This document shows, piece by piece, positions 1 through 6,848 of a stretch of 26,659 nt of DNA (positions are counted from its first letter, which is position 1; every line of letters starts with the position of its first letter). The stretch lies in the NCBI GenBank assembly GCA_035644475.1, contig DASQOL010000135.1:1-26659 (forward strand), given 5' to 3'. Made by a program: the position numbers and the translations under genes. Origin of the DNA: FEN-1219 sp035644475. Lineage in GTDB: Bacteria; Pseudomonadota; Gammaproteobacteria; Steroidobacterales; Rariloculaceae. The notes under the pieces were generated by a model. That model had not been told where the DNA came from. It made no database searches and worked only from the letters and a program-made list of their open reading frames with translations.

Positions 1-442
1 CCTTGTCGCCATACAGCGCCACGCCGCGATTGGTCGGATGACCCATGCGGATATCGGCCGGCATCTGGCGGCGGTAGCGCCACAGGAGATCGCCCGACTT
101 TGCGTCGAACGCGAGCACTTGGTTGAACGGCGTCGTGACGAACATCACTCCGTCGTTGACGATCGGCGGCGCCTGATGGCCCTCGGTGGTGCCGGTCGAC
201 GCGGTCCACACGGGCACCAGATCGGCGACGTTGCGCGCGGTGATCCGCGCGAGCGGGCTGTAGCCCCACGAATCGTAGGTGCGGCGATACATGAGCCAGT
301 TGCCGGCTTCCGGCGCGAGGAGCCGCGCGTCGGTGACGGCGCTGTAGTCGCGCGCGGATTGTGCCGCGGCGCCGACCGTGACCCCGAGCATGACGAAGAG
401 TGTGAGCAGCGCGAGTGCGCGACGGACCTTGTGATCGAGCAT
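1..442 (-). CDS. PQQ-dependent alcohol dehydrogenase, N-terminal part (cut by window edge)
   Basis: Read on the minus strand from ATG at 442, the first 147 codons are open to the window edge, so the C-terminal bulk of the enzyme lies outside. The start follows a GGAAGGGGG-type ribosome site. Residues 1-28 form a signal peptide (hydrophobic run ALALLTLFVMLGVTVGAAAQ), so the product is periplasmic. After it come typical quinoprotein features: NWLMYRRTYDSWGYSPL, a GHQAPPIVNDGVMFVTTP blade and an AFDAKSGDLLWRYRR blade. These match the first blades of the eight-bladed propeller of methanol/ethanol-type PQQ dehydrogenases, which oxidise alcohols to aldehydes and pass electrons to a periplasmic carrier. 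The PQQ and calcium ligands and any fused cytochrome c domain are not visible here. It lies 14 bp downstream of the Rieske gene, almost certainly in one transcript. The substrate cannot be told from this fragment. Confidence 0.9.
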   Translation of the reverse strand, partial: MLDHKVRRALALLTLFVMLGVTVGAAAQSARDYSAVTDARLLAPEAGNWLMYRRTYDSWGYSPLARITARNVADLVPVWTASTGTTEGHQAPPIVNDGVMFVTTPFNQVLAFDAKSGDLLWRYRRQMPADIRMGHPTNRGVALYGDK

Positions 443-456
443 CGTTCCCCCTTCCT

Positions 457-1047
457 TCACACGGGCGGCCGCGCGCCGAACGGATCGCCGCCGGGCTGCG
501 CGAACCCGACCTTGCCCTCGAACGGTCCTGCGATCGAGATCGCGCCGTCGACGAGCTTGAGCGGCAGCGCGGCCAATTGCCAGGGTGCCGGCCCGGCGAC
601 GACGCGCGCGGCGTCGCTCGGGTCGAACTCGGACTCGTGGCACGGGCACTTGAAGTGCCGCGCGTCGGGCAGCCAGTCGGTGACGTCGCAACCCGTGTGC
701 GAGCAAACTCCGGAATAAGCCACCACGCCTCCGGCCGAGCGCGTGCTCGTTTCCCCGCGGAGCCCGGCGGGATCGACGCGCACGACGATCAATTGGTTGA
801 GGCGCGTGCCGTCGCGCACGCGCTTGGTCGCGGGGTTCATCGGAAACGCGAGCGTCTGCTTTGCGCCGAAGGCGAGGTCGGTTGGGGCGATCACCTCGCC
901 TGCGCGCGCGCCGTACGCGAACACGAGCGCGTCGCCCGCCTGCGGCGCCGCGTGCGCCTCGTCCGCGTCGTCGGCGCGGGCCGCCGCCGCGCCGGCAACC
1001 GCGAGCGCGCAACACGCCCGGAGCATGCATCGACGCTTCAGTATCAT
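457..1047 (-). CDS. Exported Rieske [2Fe-2S] protein
   Basis: This is a 196-residue protein with an N-terminal export signal (MILKRRCMLRACCALAVAG, likely processed near ARA at about 24). A C-terminal Rieske domain carries C115-S-H117-T-G-C120 and C134-P-C136-H137. C115, H117, C134 and H137 would bind the cluster, while C120 and C136 would form the usual Rieske disulphide. The ATG at 1047 is preceded by a G-rich ribosome site. There is no obvious second domain or oxygenase partner, so it looks like a free-standing electron carrier rather than a dioxygenase ferredoxin. The gene is the first of a two-gene unit with the PQQ alcohol dehydrogenase, which suggests (inference) that it accepts or relays electrons from that enzyme in the periplasm. 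A role as a bc1-type Rieske subunit is unlikely, because cytochrome b and c1 genes are absent nearby. Confidence 0.9.
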   Translation of the reverse strand: MILKRRCMLRACCALAVAGAAAARADDADEAHAAPQAGDALVFAYGARAGEVIAPTDLAFGAKQTLAFPMNPATKRVRDGTRLNQLIVVRVDPAGLRGETSTRSAGGVVAYSGVCSHTGCDVTDWLPDARHFKCPCHESEFDPSDAARVVAGPAPWQLAALPLKLVDGAISIAGPFEGKVGFAQPGGDPFGARPPV

Positions 1048-1121
1048 CCGCCCCCCGCGAGCCCGCTAACCGATACCGCGCGATTCTACCTGCATCGATT
1101 CGGAATGGCTTACGCTGCCTC

Positions 1122-1363
1122 GTCGTGTCTCACTTTGGCCATGCGATGCGCGCAACGGCTGCGGACGTACCTCGAACGGTCTTCCCGAGACCCTCGCCGC
1201 ACAGGGCCGCGATTTGCGTCCTGCAATCGCGGCACTCCCGCCATCCATGGCCGTCGGATGTGCGGCGCGGAGCCCCAGGGATGGTCTTCCGGCGTGTCTC
1301 GGGAAGGCCGTTCGAGGTGCGGCCGCGGCCACCTCGACGCCAACGGCCAAAGTGAGACACGAC
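1122..1363. repeat. 242-bp inverted-repeat element with 19-bp perfect termini
   Basis: GTCGTGTCTCACTTTGGCC at 1122-1140 is repeated exactly in inverse at 1345-1363. Inside these ends a second imperfect inverted pair, 1157-1191 against 1296-1330, matches at 31 of 35 positions. The centre holds a smaller hairpin at 1207-1232. The element fills nearly all of the 331-bp gap between the divergent Rieske gene and the gene starting at 1379. I see no transposase and no clear target duplication. Reading frames across it are repeat-derived rather than genes. A REP/MITE-like non-autonomous element is the most likely class. A shorter relative lies at 9129-9195. Confidence 0.8.
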
Positions 1364-1378
1364 AGCTCGGAGGGGGAC

Positions 1379-2251
1379 GTGCGCCGAACGCTGATCCGCG
1401 CGGTGGAGGATCGCGGGCTCGCCGCCCGGATCGTCGCGACGCATCCGGTGGCCGGGCTGTCGTCGGGCTCGGCGCTGCTGCGCGTCGGCGACGAGCTCTG
1501 GGCTGTGCACGACGACGCGTTTCGAGTCACGCGGATCTCGCTCCCGTCGCTCGCGACGTCGGCCTGGGTCTTGAAGGACGACGGCCGGCCGCTGCCGAAG
1601 CGCGACAAGCCGGACTTCGAGTCCGCGGTGCGCACCGCGGACGGCATGATCCACCTGCTCGGCTCGGGCTCCGCGCCGCCGCGCCGGCGGATCGCGCGGC
1701 TACAGGCCGACCGGTCGTCCGCAACGTTCGACGATCGCCCGGCGCTCTACGACTGCGTGTGCGCTGCGCTCGCGCTCGCCGGGCCGCCCAACATCGAAGG
1801 CGCGCTCGTCGAGGGCGACCGCTTGCGACTCTTCCACCGCGGCGTCGGCGCGCAGCCGAGCGCGATCGCGGACCTGCCGCTCGGCTCGCTGCACGACGAA
1901 CCGCCGGCCGTGCTCGCGGTGGCGGCGTTCGACCTCGGAATGCTGGACGGCGTCGCGCTCTCCTTCACGGACGCGGCGGGGCTCGGGGGCGGCCGCTGCG
2001 TCTTCGTGGCGACCGCCGAGGACACCCCCGACGCCGTCTCGGACGGCCCGGTTGCGGGCTCCGTCGTGGGTCTCGTCGAGGCACGCGCCGCCCGTTGGGC
2101 GCGGTTGGTGTACGCCGACGGCCGGCCGTCCGCGGACAAGGTCGAGGGCATCGCGCTCGACGACGACCGTCGCGGCGCCTGGATCCTCACCGACGCCGAC
2201 GATCCGAGCCGCCCCGCGCTGCTCGGCCGCGTGGAGCTCGCCGGCTTCTGA
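1379..2251 (+). CDS. DUF6929-like hypothetical protein, probable beta-propeller
   Basis: The chosen start is GTG at 1379, five bases after a GGAGG (1369-1373). A longer in-frame ORF begins at 1214, but its first 55 codons are only the repeat element, so they are rejected. The 290-residue product has no signal peptide or membrane segment. It shows repeated beta-rich stretches with motifs such as KPDFESAV, IHLLGSGSAPPRRR, NIEGALVEGDRLRLFHRG and KVEGIALDDDRRGAWILTDADDPSRPA. These resemble the poorly characterised DUF6929 family, recalled by eye rather than by a search. No catalytic motif is evident, and no function can be assigned. The neighbours do not help: it faces away from the Rieske operon and converges on a GIY-YIG gene. 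Confidence 0.75.
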   Translation: MRRTLIRAVEDRGLAARIVATHPVAGLSSGSALLRVGDELWAVHDDAFRVTRISLPSLATSAWVLKDDGRPLPKRDKPDFESAVRTADGMIHLLGSGSAPPRRRIARLQADRSSATFDDRPALYDCVCAALALAGPPNIEGALVEGDRLRLFHRGVGAQPSAIADLPLGSLHDEPPAVLAVAAFDLGMLDGVALSFTDAAGLGGGRCVFVATAEDTPDAVSDGPVAGSVVGLVEARAARWARLVYADGRPSADKVEGIALDDDRRGAWILTDADDPSRPALLGRVELAGF

Positions 2252-2256
2252 GCCCA

Positions 2257-2291
2257 TGTCTGTCCCCAGGGTCTGACCCTAGGGACAGACA
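2257..2291. repeat. Nested palindrome between convergent genes (GTCTGAC-core repeat)
   Basis: TGTCTGTCCC at 2257-2266 pairs perfectly with GGGACAGACA at 2282-2291. Inside is a second palindrome, AGGGT-CTG-ACCCT, at 2268-2280. It sits between the stop at 2251 and the converging stop at 2302. It may work as a bidirectional terminator, although it has no T tract, or it may be a REP-type repeat related to those at 5856, 22220 and 22883. Confidence 0.7.
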
Positions 2292-2301
2292 CGCGGCGCG
2301 C

Positions 2302-2754
2302 TCAGAGCAGCGGGATTTGCGGGCCGCCGCGTTCGGCCTCGACGTTGAGGAGTGCGCACGCCTGGCGCCGGCAGCGCTCGATCAGCGCGCGCTCCGCGCT
2401 GCGCGCATCGGAGGCGCGCGCCACCCATTCGGCGATCACCATGACGGGCAGCCGCTGGTCGTCGCGATGCAGCTCCCGGATCCATTCGTAGAGCGGTCGC
2501 AGCCGCGGCGACGCGATCCACCACGGGATCTCGTCCGGCATCCAGAGACGCGCCGCGGCCAGGTGCTGCGCGAGCCGGCGCCGCGGCGCGCGCGTCTGGC
2601 CGACGTAGCGCACGGCCGCGAGATCGCGCGGATCGGCGAGCGTGTAGATCGCGGCGCTGCTCGCCTCGCCGCCCGTCGAGTCGACGACGTGCGAAGCGAC
2701 AGCGGCGCGGATGCGCCGCGCGAGCTCCGTCTTCGTGAGAGGCGCGGCGGTCAT
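2302..2754 (-). CDS. Stand-alone GIY-YIG domain protein
   Basis: This is a 150-residue soluble protein. Residues 36-64 carry the GIY-YIG signature in variant form: I36-Y37-T-L, then V48-R49-Y50-V51-G52-Q-T and RRRLAQH with H64. A later E121 (SAERALIERCR) and an asparagine near the C-terminus sit where the family has its metal-binding Glu and structural Asn. GIY-YIG domains are single-metal endonuclease folds used in repair, homing and some restriction enzymes. No DNA-binding or UvrC domain is attached, so the role is open. Residues 1-30 look like a small basic helix that could bind DNA. The gene lies 9 bp downstream of the MFS exporter gene, probably as an operon, although the two functions do not obviously connect. 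Confidence 0.75.
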   Translation of the reverse strand: MTAAPLTKTELARRIRAAVASHVVDSTGGEASSAAIYTLADPRDLAAVRYVGQTRAPRRRLAQHLAAARLWMPDEIPWWIASPRLRPLYEWIRELHRDDQRLPVMVIAEWVARASDARSAERALIERCRRQACALLNVEAERGGPQIPLL

Positions 2755-2763
2755 CGACTGCGC

Positions 2764-4194
2764 TCAGGTCGCCGGCAACTGCGCCGGCTTCGGCTCCGCG
2801 ACTTCCTTGCCCGGCCGCGCGCGGCCGGCCATCTCCGCGCCGGCGTTGCGCGGCAGCCGCCACATCAGCAGCGCGGAGCTCATGGAGATCAGGCCGACGC
2901 CCAAGAACGCGAAATAGAAATTCCCGACGTCCGTCGCGGGCCGGTTGGCGATCGCTCCCACGATCTCGAGCAGGTAGCCGCCGATCGCAACCCCCAGGCT
3001 CAGCGACAACTGCTGCACCATGCCCGCCATGCTGCTCGCTTGCCCCATCCGCGGCTGGTCCACCTCCGCATAGCTGATCGCGTTCAAGCTCGTGAACTGC
3101 AGCGAGCGGAAGAAGCCGCTCACGAGCAGCACGACCATGATCAGCGCGTGCGGCGTGCCCGGCCGGAACAGTCCGAAAGCACACAGCATCGCCGACGCGA
3201 GCAGCGCGTTCAGCACGAGCACACGACGGAAGCCGAGACGCTTGAGCACGCTCGCGGCGAGCGTCTTCATGAAGATCGCGCCGATCGACGACACGAACGT
3301 GAGCATGCCGGACTGCACGGCGCTCAAGCCGAACCCGACTTGCAACATCAACGGCAGCAGAAACGGCGACGCGCCGACGCCGATCCGAAATAACGAGCCG
3401 CCGGCCACTCCGGCGCGGAAGGTCGGCAGCGCGAAGAGCTTCAGATCGAGCAGCGGCTGCGCATGGCGGCGCGCGTGCACCACGTAGCCGCCGAGCGCCG
3501 CGGAGCCCACGACCAGCGCCGCGCCCGCGACCTCGACGGACACGAGGTGCCGGCCGAGCGTCGAGAAGCCGAACATCGCGAGCGCGAGGCCCACCCCCGC
3601 GAGCAGGAAGCCGACCCAGTCGAGCGGCGGCGAACTTTCGCGGATGTCGGGAATGAAACGTTTCGCGAGCAGGATCCCGAGGATCCCGATCGGCACGTTG
3701 ATCAAGAAGATCCAGCGCCAATGGAAATACGTGGTGATGAACCCGCCGAGCGGCGGCCCGACCACCGGCCCCACGAGTGCGGGGATCGTGAGCCACGAGA
3801 GCGCCTGCACGAGCTCGTTCTTCGGCACGGTGCGTAGCAGCACGAGCCGGCCGACCGGCACCATCATCGCGCCGCCCATGCCCTGGAGAAATCGCGACGC
3901 GACGAGCGCCCCGAGCGAGCCGCTCGCCGCGCACGCGATCGAGCCGAGCAGGAACACGCCGATCGCCGTCATGAACGTGGGCCGCGCGCCGAACCGGTCC
4001 GCGACCCAGCCGCTCACCGGGATGAACACGGCGAGCGACAGAAGATACGTGGTCAGCGCGAGCTTGAGCGCGATCGGGTCGGTGGCGAGGTCGGCCGCGA
4101 TCGCGGGCAACGACGTCGAGAGCACGGTCGAGTCCATGTTCTCGATGAACAAGGCGCACGCGACGATCAGCGGCAACAGCCGGGCGGGTCTCAT
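2764..4194 (-). CDS. MFS exporter, DHA2 (EmrB/QacA) type, MdtD-like
   Basis: This 476-residue integral membrane protein has the hydrophobic periodicity expected of about 14 helices. The first helix carries D-S-T-V-L-S-T-SLPAIA, the DHA2 variant of motif D1. The loop 2-3 motif A reads GWVADRFGARPTF. Motif C appears as PALVGPVVGPPLGGF, which marks drug/H+ antiporters. QGMGGAMMVPVGRLVLLRTVPK and HWRWIFLINVPIGI are very close to Escherichia coli MdtD as I remember it. It should sit in the inner membrane and export small organic compounds using the proton gradient. No membrane-fusion protein or outer-membrane channel gene is adjacent. The gene diverges from the FAD oxidase gene across about 160 bp, so both may share a control region. 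The substrate is unknown. Confidence 0.9.
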   Translation of the reverse strand: MRPARLLPLIVACALFIENMDSTVLSTSLPAIAADLATDPIALKLALTTYLLSLAVFIPVSGWVADRFGARPTFMTAIGVFLLGSIACAASGSLGALVASRFLQGMGGAMMVPVGRLVLLRTVPKNELVQALSWLTIPALVGPVVGPPLGGFITTYFHWRWIFLINVPIGILGILLAKRFIPDIRESSPPLDWVGFLLAGVGLALAMFGFSTLGRHLVSVEVAGAALVVGSAALGGYVVHARRHAQPLLDLKLFALPTFRAGVAGGSLFRIGVGASPFLLPLMLQVGFGLSAVQSGMLTFVSSIGAIFMKTLAASVLKRLGFRRVLVLNALLASAMLCAFGLFRPGTPHALIMVVLLVSGFFRSLQFTSLNAISYAEVDQPRMGQASSMAGMVQQLSLSLGVAIGGYLLEIVGAIANRPATDVGNFYFAFLGVGLISMSSALLMWRLPRNAGAEMAGRARPGKEVAEPKPAQLPAT

Positions 4195-4283
4195 CGGGGG
4201 TCGGTCACGGGGCGCGGGAACGCAGTCCTTGCGTCATGTGCCTATCTTACAGGGCGCGGCTCGTCGGGTGGCGCGCACACCAG

Positions 4284-4312
4284 ATGACAAGCCGGCCGTG
4301 TTGTCCTATGTT
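4284..4312 (+). promoter_or_regulatory. Possible sigma-70 promoter of the FAD oxidase gene
   Basis: ATGACA at 4284-4289 and TATGTT at 4307-4312 are separated by 17 bp. They lie about 42 bp ahead of the ATG at 4354, in a locally AT-richer patch. This was judged only by similarity to TTGACA/TATAAT. Confidence 0.35.
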
Positions 4313-4353
4313 GCGCGAGCCTTCCGTCGACCGAGATCGTTTCGGAGATGCCG

Positions 4354-5853
4354 ATGCTGAGCCGCCGAGGTTTCGTCCGAGGTAGTTTGTCCGCCACCGT
4401 CGCGGCGTCGCTCGCCGCGCGCAGCGCGTGGCCCGCGGTGCTCAGCGGCTCGATGAAGGTCGACCGCGACCTCGACGCGATCACCGGCAACGGCAAGCCC
4501 GTGACGCTGCCGCGTTCGGCCGTGCAGGAGCTCGGCGACACCCTGCGAGGCAACCTGCTGCTGCCGGGCCATCCCGCGTACGAGGACGCCCGTCGCGTGA
4601 TCAACGCGCAGATGGACAAGCATCCCGCGCTCATCGTGCAGCCGCGCGGCGCCGCCGACGTGAAGGCCGCCGTCGACTTCGCGCGGGCCTCGAGCCTGCT
4701 CGTGGCGGTCAAGTGCGGGGGGCACAGCCCGTCGGGCAAGTCGACGTGCGACCGCGGCTTGATGATCGATCTCTCGTTGATGCGCGGCGTGCGCGTCGAC
4801 CCGGCGGCACGCGTCGCCACCGTCAACGGCGGCAGCCTGCTCGGCGACATGGACTACGAGACGATGGCGCAGGGCCTCGTCACGACCGCCGGCACGGTCT
4901 CGCACACCGGCGTCGGCGGGCTCACGCTCGGCGGCGGCTTCGGGCGCGTGGCGCGCCGCTTCGGCCTCGCGCTCGACAACGTGAAGTCGGTGGACGTAGT
5001 GACGGCCGGCGGCGACTATCTGCGCGCGAGCGCGACGGAGAATCCGGAGCTCTATTGGGGCGTGCGCGGCGGCGGCGGCAACTTTGGCGTCGTCACGTCG
5101 TTCGAGTTCGCGCTCCATCCGATGCAGCGCCAAGTGATCGGCGGCTTGCTCGTGTTTCCGATGGACCAGGCGAAGAAGGTCTTCACCTTCTACTCGGAGT
5201 ATGAGGCCGAGGCGCCCGACGATCTCTACTTGAGCTGCGCGATCGCGAGCAATCCGCGGGTCCAGGGCATCGCGTTCAACGTTTGCTACAGCGGCGACAT
5301 GACGAAGTGGGACGCGATCTCGAAGAAGCTTCACGGCTTCGGCAAGCCGGTGTCCGACGGGCTCAAGCCCATCGACTACGTGGCGCTACAGCACTCGGGC
5401 GACAGCAGCGACCCGCGCGCGATCGGCTCGTACACGAAGACCGGCTACGTCAAGCACATCTCGCCGGCGCTGATCGACGCGATGATCGACGGCCTCGAGT
5501 ACCATCCGGAGCGCTCGACGACGGTCGGCTTCCAGCACTTGGGCGGCGCGATCTCGCGCGTCGCCAACGACGCGACCGCGTTCCCGCATCGCGGCATCCA
5601 CGCCACGTCGCTGCTGCTCGTCGACTGGCCGTCGAACATCGACCCGACCAAGCACATCGCGTGGCTCAAAAAATACTGGGACACCGTCGAGCCGCACACC
5701 GACGGCTTCTACACCAACGACGTCGTCGACGAGTCGCAGAAGCAGATCGACGAGAACTACCTCGACAACTATCCGCGGCTGCTCGCGCTAAAGAACAAGT
5801 ACGACCCGACCAACCTCTTCCGCCTCAACGCAAACGTCGTGCCCAAGGCATAG
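4354..5853 (+). CDS. Tat-exported FAD-dependent oxidase, berberine-bridge-enzyme family
   Basis: The start is ATG 4354, six bases after GGAG (4344-4347). The ATG at 4348 overlaps that site and is less likely. The 499-residue product begins MLSRRGFVRG, a twin-arginine signal, so it is exported folded with FAD. The PCMH-type FAD domain covers roughly residues 85-265 (ALIVQPRGAADVKAAVDFAR, VKCGGHSPSGKS, GVGGLTLGGGFGRVARRFGL, GVRGGGGNFGVVTSFEF). A C-terminal BBE segment ends NYPRLLALKNKYDPTNLFRLN. H124 in CGGH is the likely covalent FAD ligand. The Cys that gives a second bond in bicovalent members appears replaced (AGTVSHTGVGG). Relatives oxidise sugars, alkaloids or alcohols with oxygen; the substrate here is unknown. 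It diverges from the MFS exporter, and a shared pathway is possible but unproven. Confidence 0.9.
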   Translation: MLSRRGFVRGSLSATVAASLAARSAWPAVLSGSMKVDRDLDAITGNGKPVTLPRSAVQELGDTLRGNLLLPGHPAYEDARRVINAQMDKHPALIVQPRGAADVKAAVDFARASSLLVAVKCGGHSPSGKSTCDRGLMIDLSLMRGVRVDPAARVATVNGGSLLGDMDYETMAQGLVTTAGTVSHTGVGGLTLGGGFGRVARRFGLALDNVKSVDVVTAGGDYLRASATENPELYWGVRGGGGNFGVVTSFEFALHPMQRQVIGGLLVFPMDQAKKVFTFYSEYEAEAPDDLYLSCAIASNPRVQGIAFNVCYSGDMTKWDAISKKLHGFGKPVSDGLKPIDYVALQHSGDSSDPRAIGSYTKTGYVKHISPALIDAMIDGLEYHPERSTTVGFQHLGGAISRVANDATAFPHRGIHATSLLLVDWPSNIDPTKHIAWLKKYWDTVEPHTDGFYTNDVVDESQKQIDENYLDNYPRLLALKNKYDPTNLFRLNANVVPKA

Positions 5854-5855
5854 CA

Positions 5856-5938
5856 GGGTCTGACCCCCGGGTCTGACCCCCGGGTCTGACCCTAATTCAG
5901 GCCAACCCTGGCCCCGGTGTCTGACCCTAGTGCCAGAC
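5856..5938. repeat. GGGTCTGACCCCC tandem triplet plus adjoining GTCTG/CAGAC palindrome
   Basis: Three consecutive 13-bp units occupy 5856-5868, 5869-5881 and 5882-5894. The first two are identical and the third ends CCTA. After about 25 bp comes GTCTG (5919-5923) with its inverse CAGAC (5934-5938). The block fills the space between two convergent genes. Each unit is itself a palindrome around CTG. It belongs to the same GTCTGAC-core group as the repeats at 2257, 22220 and 22883. Confidence 0.8.
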
Positions 5939-5943
5939 GTGGC

Positions 5944-6375
5944 TCAGGGACGAAGGTCGAGCAGCGCCTTGTCCGTGCCGTCCATCGCGAACGGCACCGA
6001 GTTGTGCATGTGCGTGATTCGCCAGCGGCTGCCTTCGCGGCGGAAGCAGGCCGTCGCGCGAAACCACAAATCCACCGGCTCGCCCCCTTTCCTCGTGCCG
6101 GTCATGTGCTGCATTCCGAACGCGTAGGCCACGTCGCCGCCCACCGCGATCTCGAGATCGCGCGACTTGGACTCGATCGGCCCGTCCCAGGTGTCGAACC
6201 ACTCTTCGAGGTGACCCGGGTCATGCGTGATCTCGGGCCCCATGCGCAACGGCGGCGCGAGATCGAAGGTGACCTCGTTGTCGGCGAGCGGCGCGATGAC
6301 CGCCGCCGCGTCCTTGGCGCGGAGCCCGCGGGTGAACGCAGCGAGCACGCTGCGGATTTGGTCCTCGTCGTTCAT
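5944..6375 (-). CDS. NTF2-like (SnoaL/ketosteroid-isomerase-fold) protein
   Basis: The 143-residue product starts at ATG 6375, whose ATGA overlaps the stop of the preceding gene. GGAGGAG lies just upstream. It has the usual order of a DUF4440/SnoaL_3-type domain: an N-terminal helix with ILxxFxxGLRAKDAAAVIAPLADNEVTFDLAPP, a loop with DPGHLEEWFDTWDGP, then strands SRDLEIAVGGDVAYAFGMQHMTG and DLWFRATACFRREGSRWRITHMHNSVPF. No signal peptide is present, so it is cytoplasmic. Family members bind small hydrophobic ligands or act as isomerases or cyclases, and many have no known role. Translational coupling to a second NTF2-like protein suggests a heteromeric complex (inference). The substrate is unknown. 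Confidence 0.85.
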   Translation of the reverse strand: MNDEDQIRSVLAAFTRGLRAKDAAAVIAPLADNEVTFDLAPPLRMGPEITHDPGHLEEWFDTWDGPIESKSRDLEIAVGGDVAYAFGMQHMTGTRKGGEPVDLWFRATACFRREGSRWRITHMHNSVPFAMDGTDKALLDLRP

Positions 6376-6752
6376 TTCCGCTCTCCTCCTCCGTGAGGCG
6401 CCGCGTCGCCGAGCGGCGTGTGCTGGTGGAACATCATCTTCCAGGCGCCGGCGCGCCGCACGTAGCCGCTGCTGACCACGGCCTCGTACGGAACGTTCTT
6501 CTCGCGCATCGCGTGCACATGGTAGGTCAGGATCGCGACGTCGTCGGTGGGCCGCAACATCGCGTCCACGTCGATGTCGACGTCGTGGAACCGGCGCGCG
6601 TCCGCCTGGCTCGCGATCTCGTCGCGGCTCGAGATGCCCGCCATCTCCGTGAACGCGACGAGGCAGTCTTTGTCGAGCGTGTTTCGATACTCGGTCTGCC
6701 CGCCCGACCAGAGCTTCTTCTCCATCTGCATCAAATCGTCTCGTAACTCCAT
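6372..6752 (-). CDS. NTF2-like protein (DUF4440/SnoaL type)
   Basis: The 126-residue protein starts at ATG 6752 after AGGAGGG. Its stop overlaps the next start by 4 bp. The pattern is that of a compact cone-shaped NTF2 fold: helix MELRDDLMQMEKKLWSGG, then YRNTLDKDCLVAFTEMAGISSRDEI, the DIDVDAMLRPTDDVAILTYHVHAM strand pair, and a closing strand AVVSSGYVRRAGAWKMMFHQHTPL. It lacks a signal peptide. The pocket-facing residues cannot be assigned with confidence. Together with the coupled downstream gene it probably forms a functional pair. The Nudix gene lies upstream on the same strand, 96 bp away, so co-transcription is possible but not required. Confidence 0.85.
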   Translation of the reverse strand: MELRDDLMQMEKKLWSGGQTEYRNTLDKDCLVAFTEMAGISSRDEIASQADARRFHDVDIDVDAMLRPTDDVAILTYHVHAMREKNVPYEAVVSSGYVRRAGAWKMMFHQHTPLGDAAPHGGGERK

Positions 6753-6848
6753 GGCGTGCCCTCCTGGCTGAAGTCCGAAAACGCTGCAAGCGACGTGCCA
6801 GAACGGCGGATCGCCGGCAATCGAAGGCGGCTCGCCGCCGGCGAAATT

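Noticed and set aside
1214..1378. N-terminal extension of the DUF6929-like protein
   Set aside because: These 55 codons are repeat sequence. A similar peptide (MRPAxAALPPSMAV) appears from the second repeat copy on the other strand at about 9761. GGAGG plus GTG at 1379 is a better start.
415..3393. A 992-codon plus-strand open frame across the Rieske, repeat and GIY-YIG region
   Set aside because: It runs antisense to genes with clear motifs and encodes Arg/Ala-rich sequence without domains. It is a by-product of high G+C.
2279..4159. A 626-codon minus-strand frame overlapping the MFS gene
   Set aside because: The MFS frame has conserved transporter motifs and membrane helices. This frame is Arg/Ala-rich background.
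5856..5894. CRISPR array
   Set aside because: The 13-bp units are directly adjacent with no spacers, and there are no cas genes.
6826..6839. Terminator after the Nudix gene
   Set aside because: Only a 5-bp GC stem with no T tract, too weak to list as a terminator.
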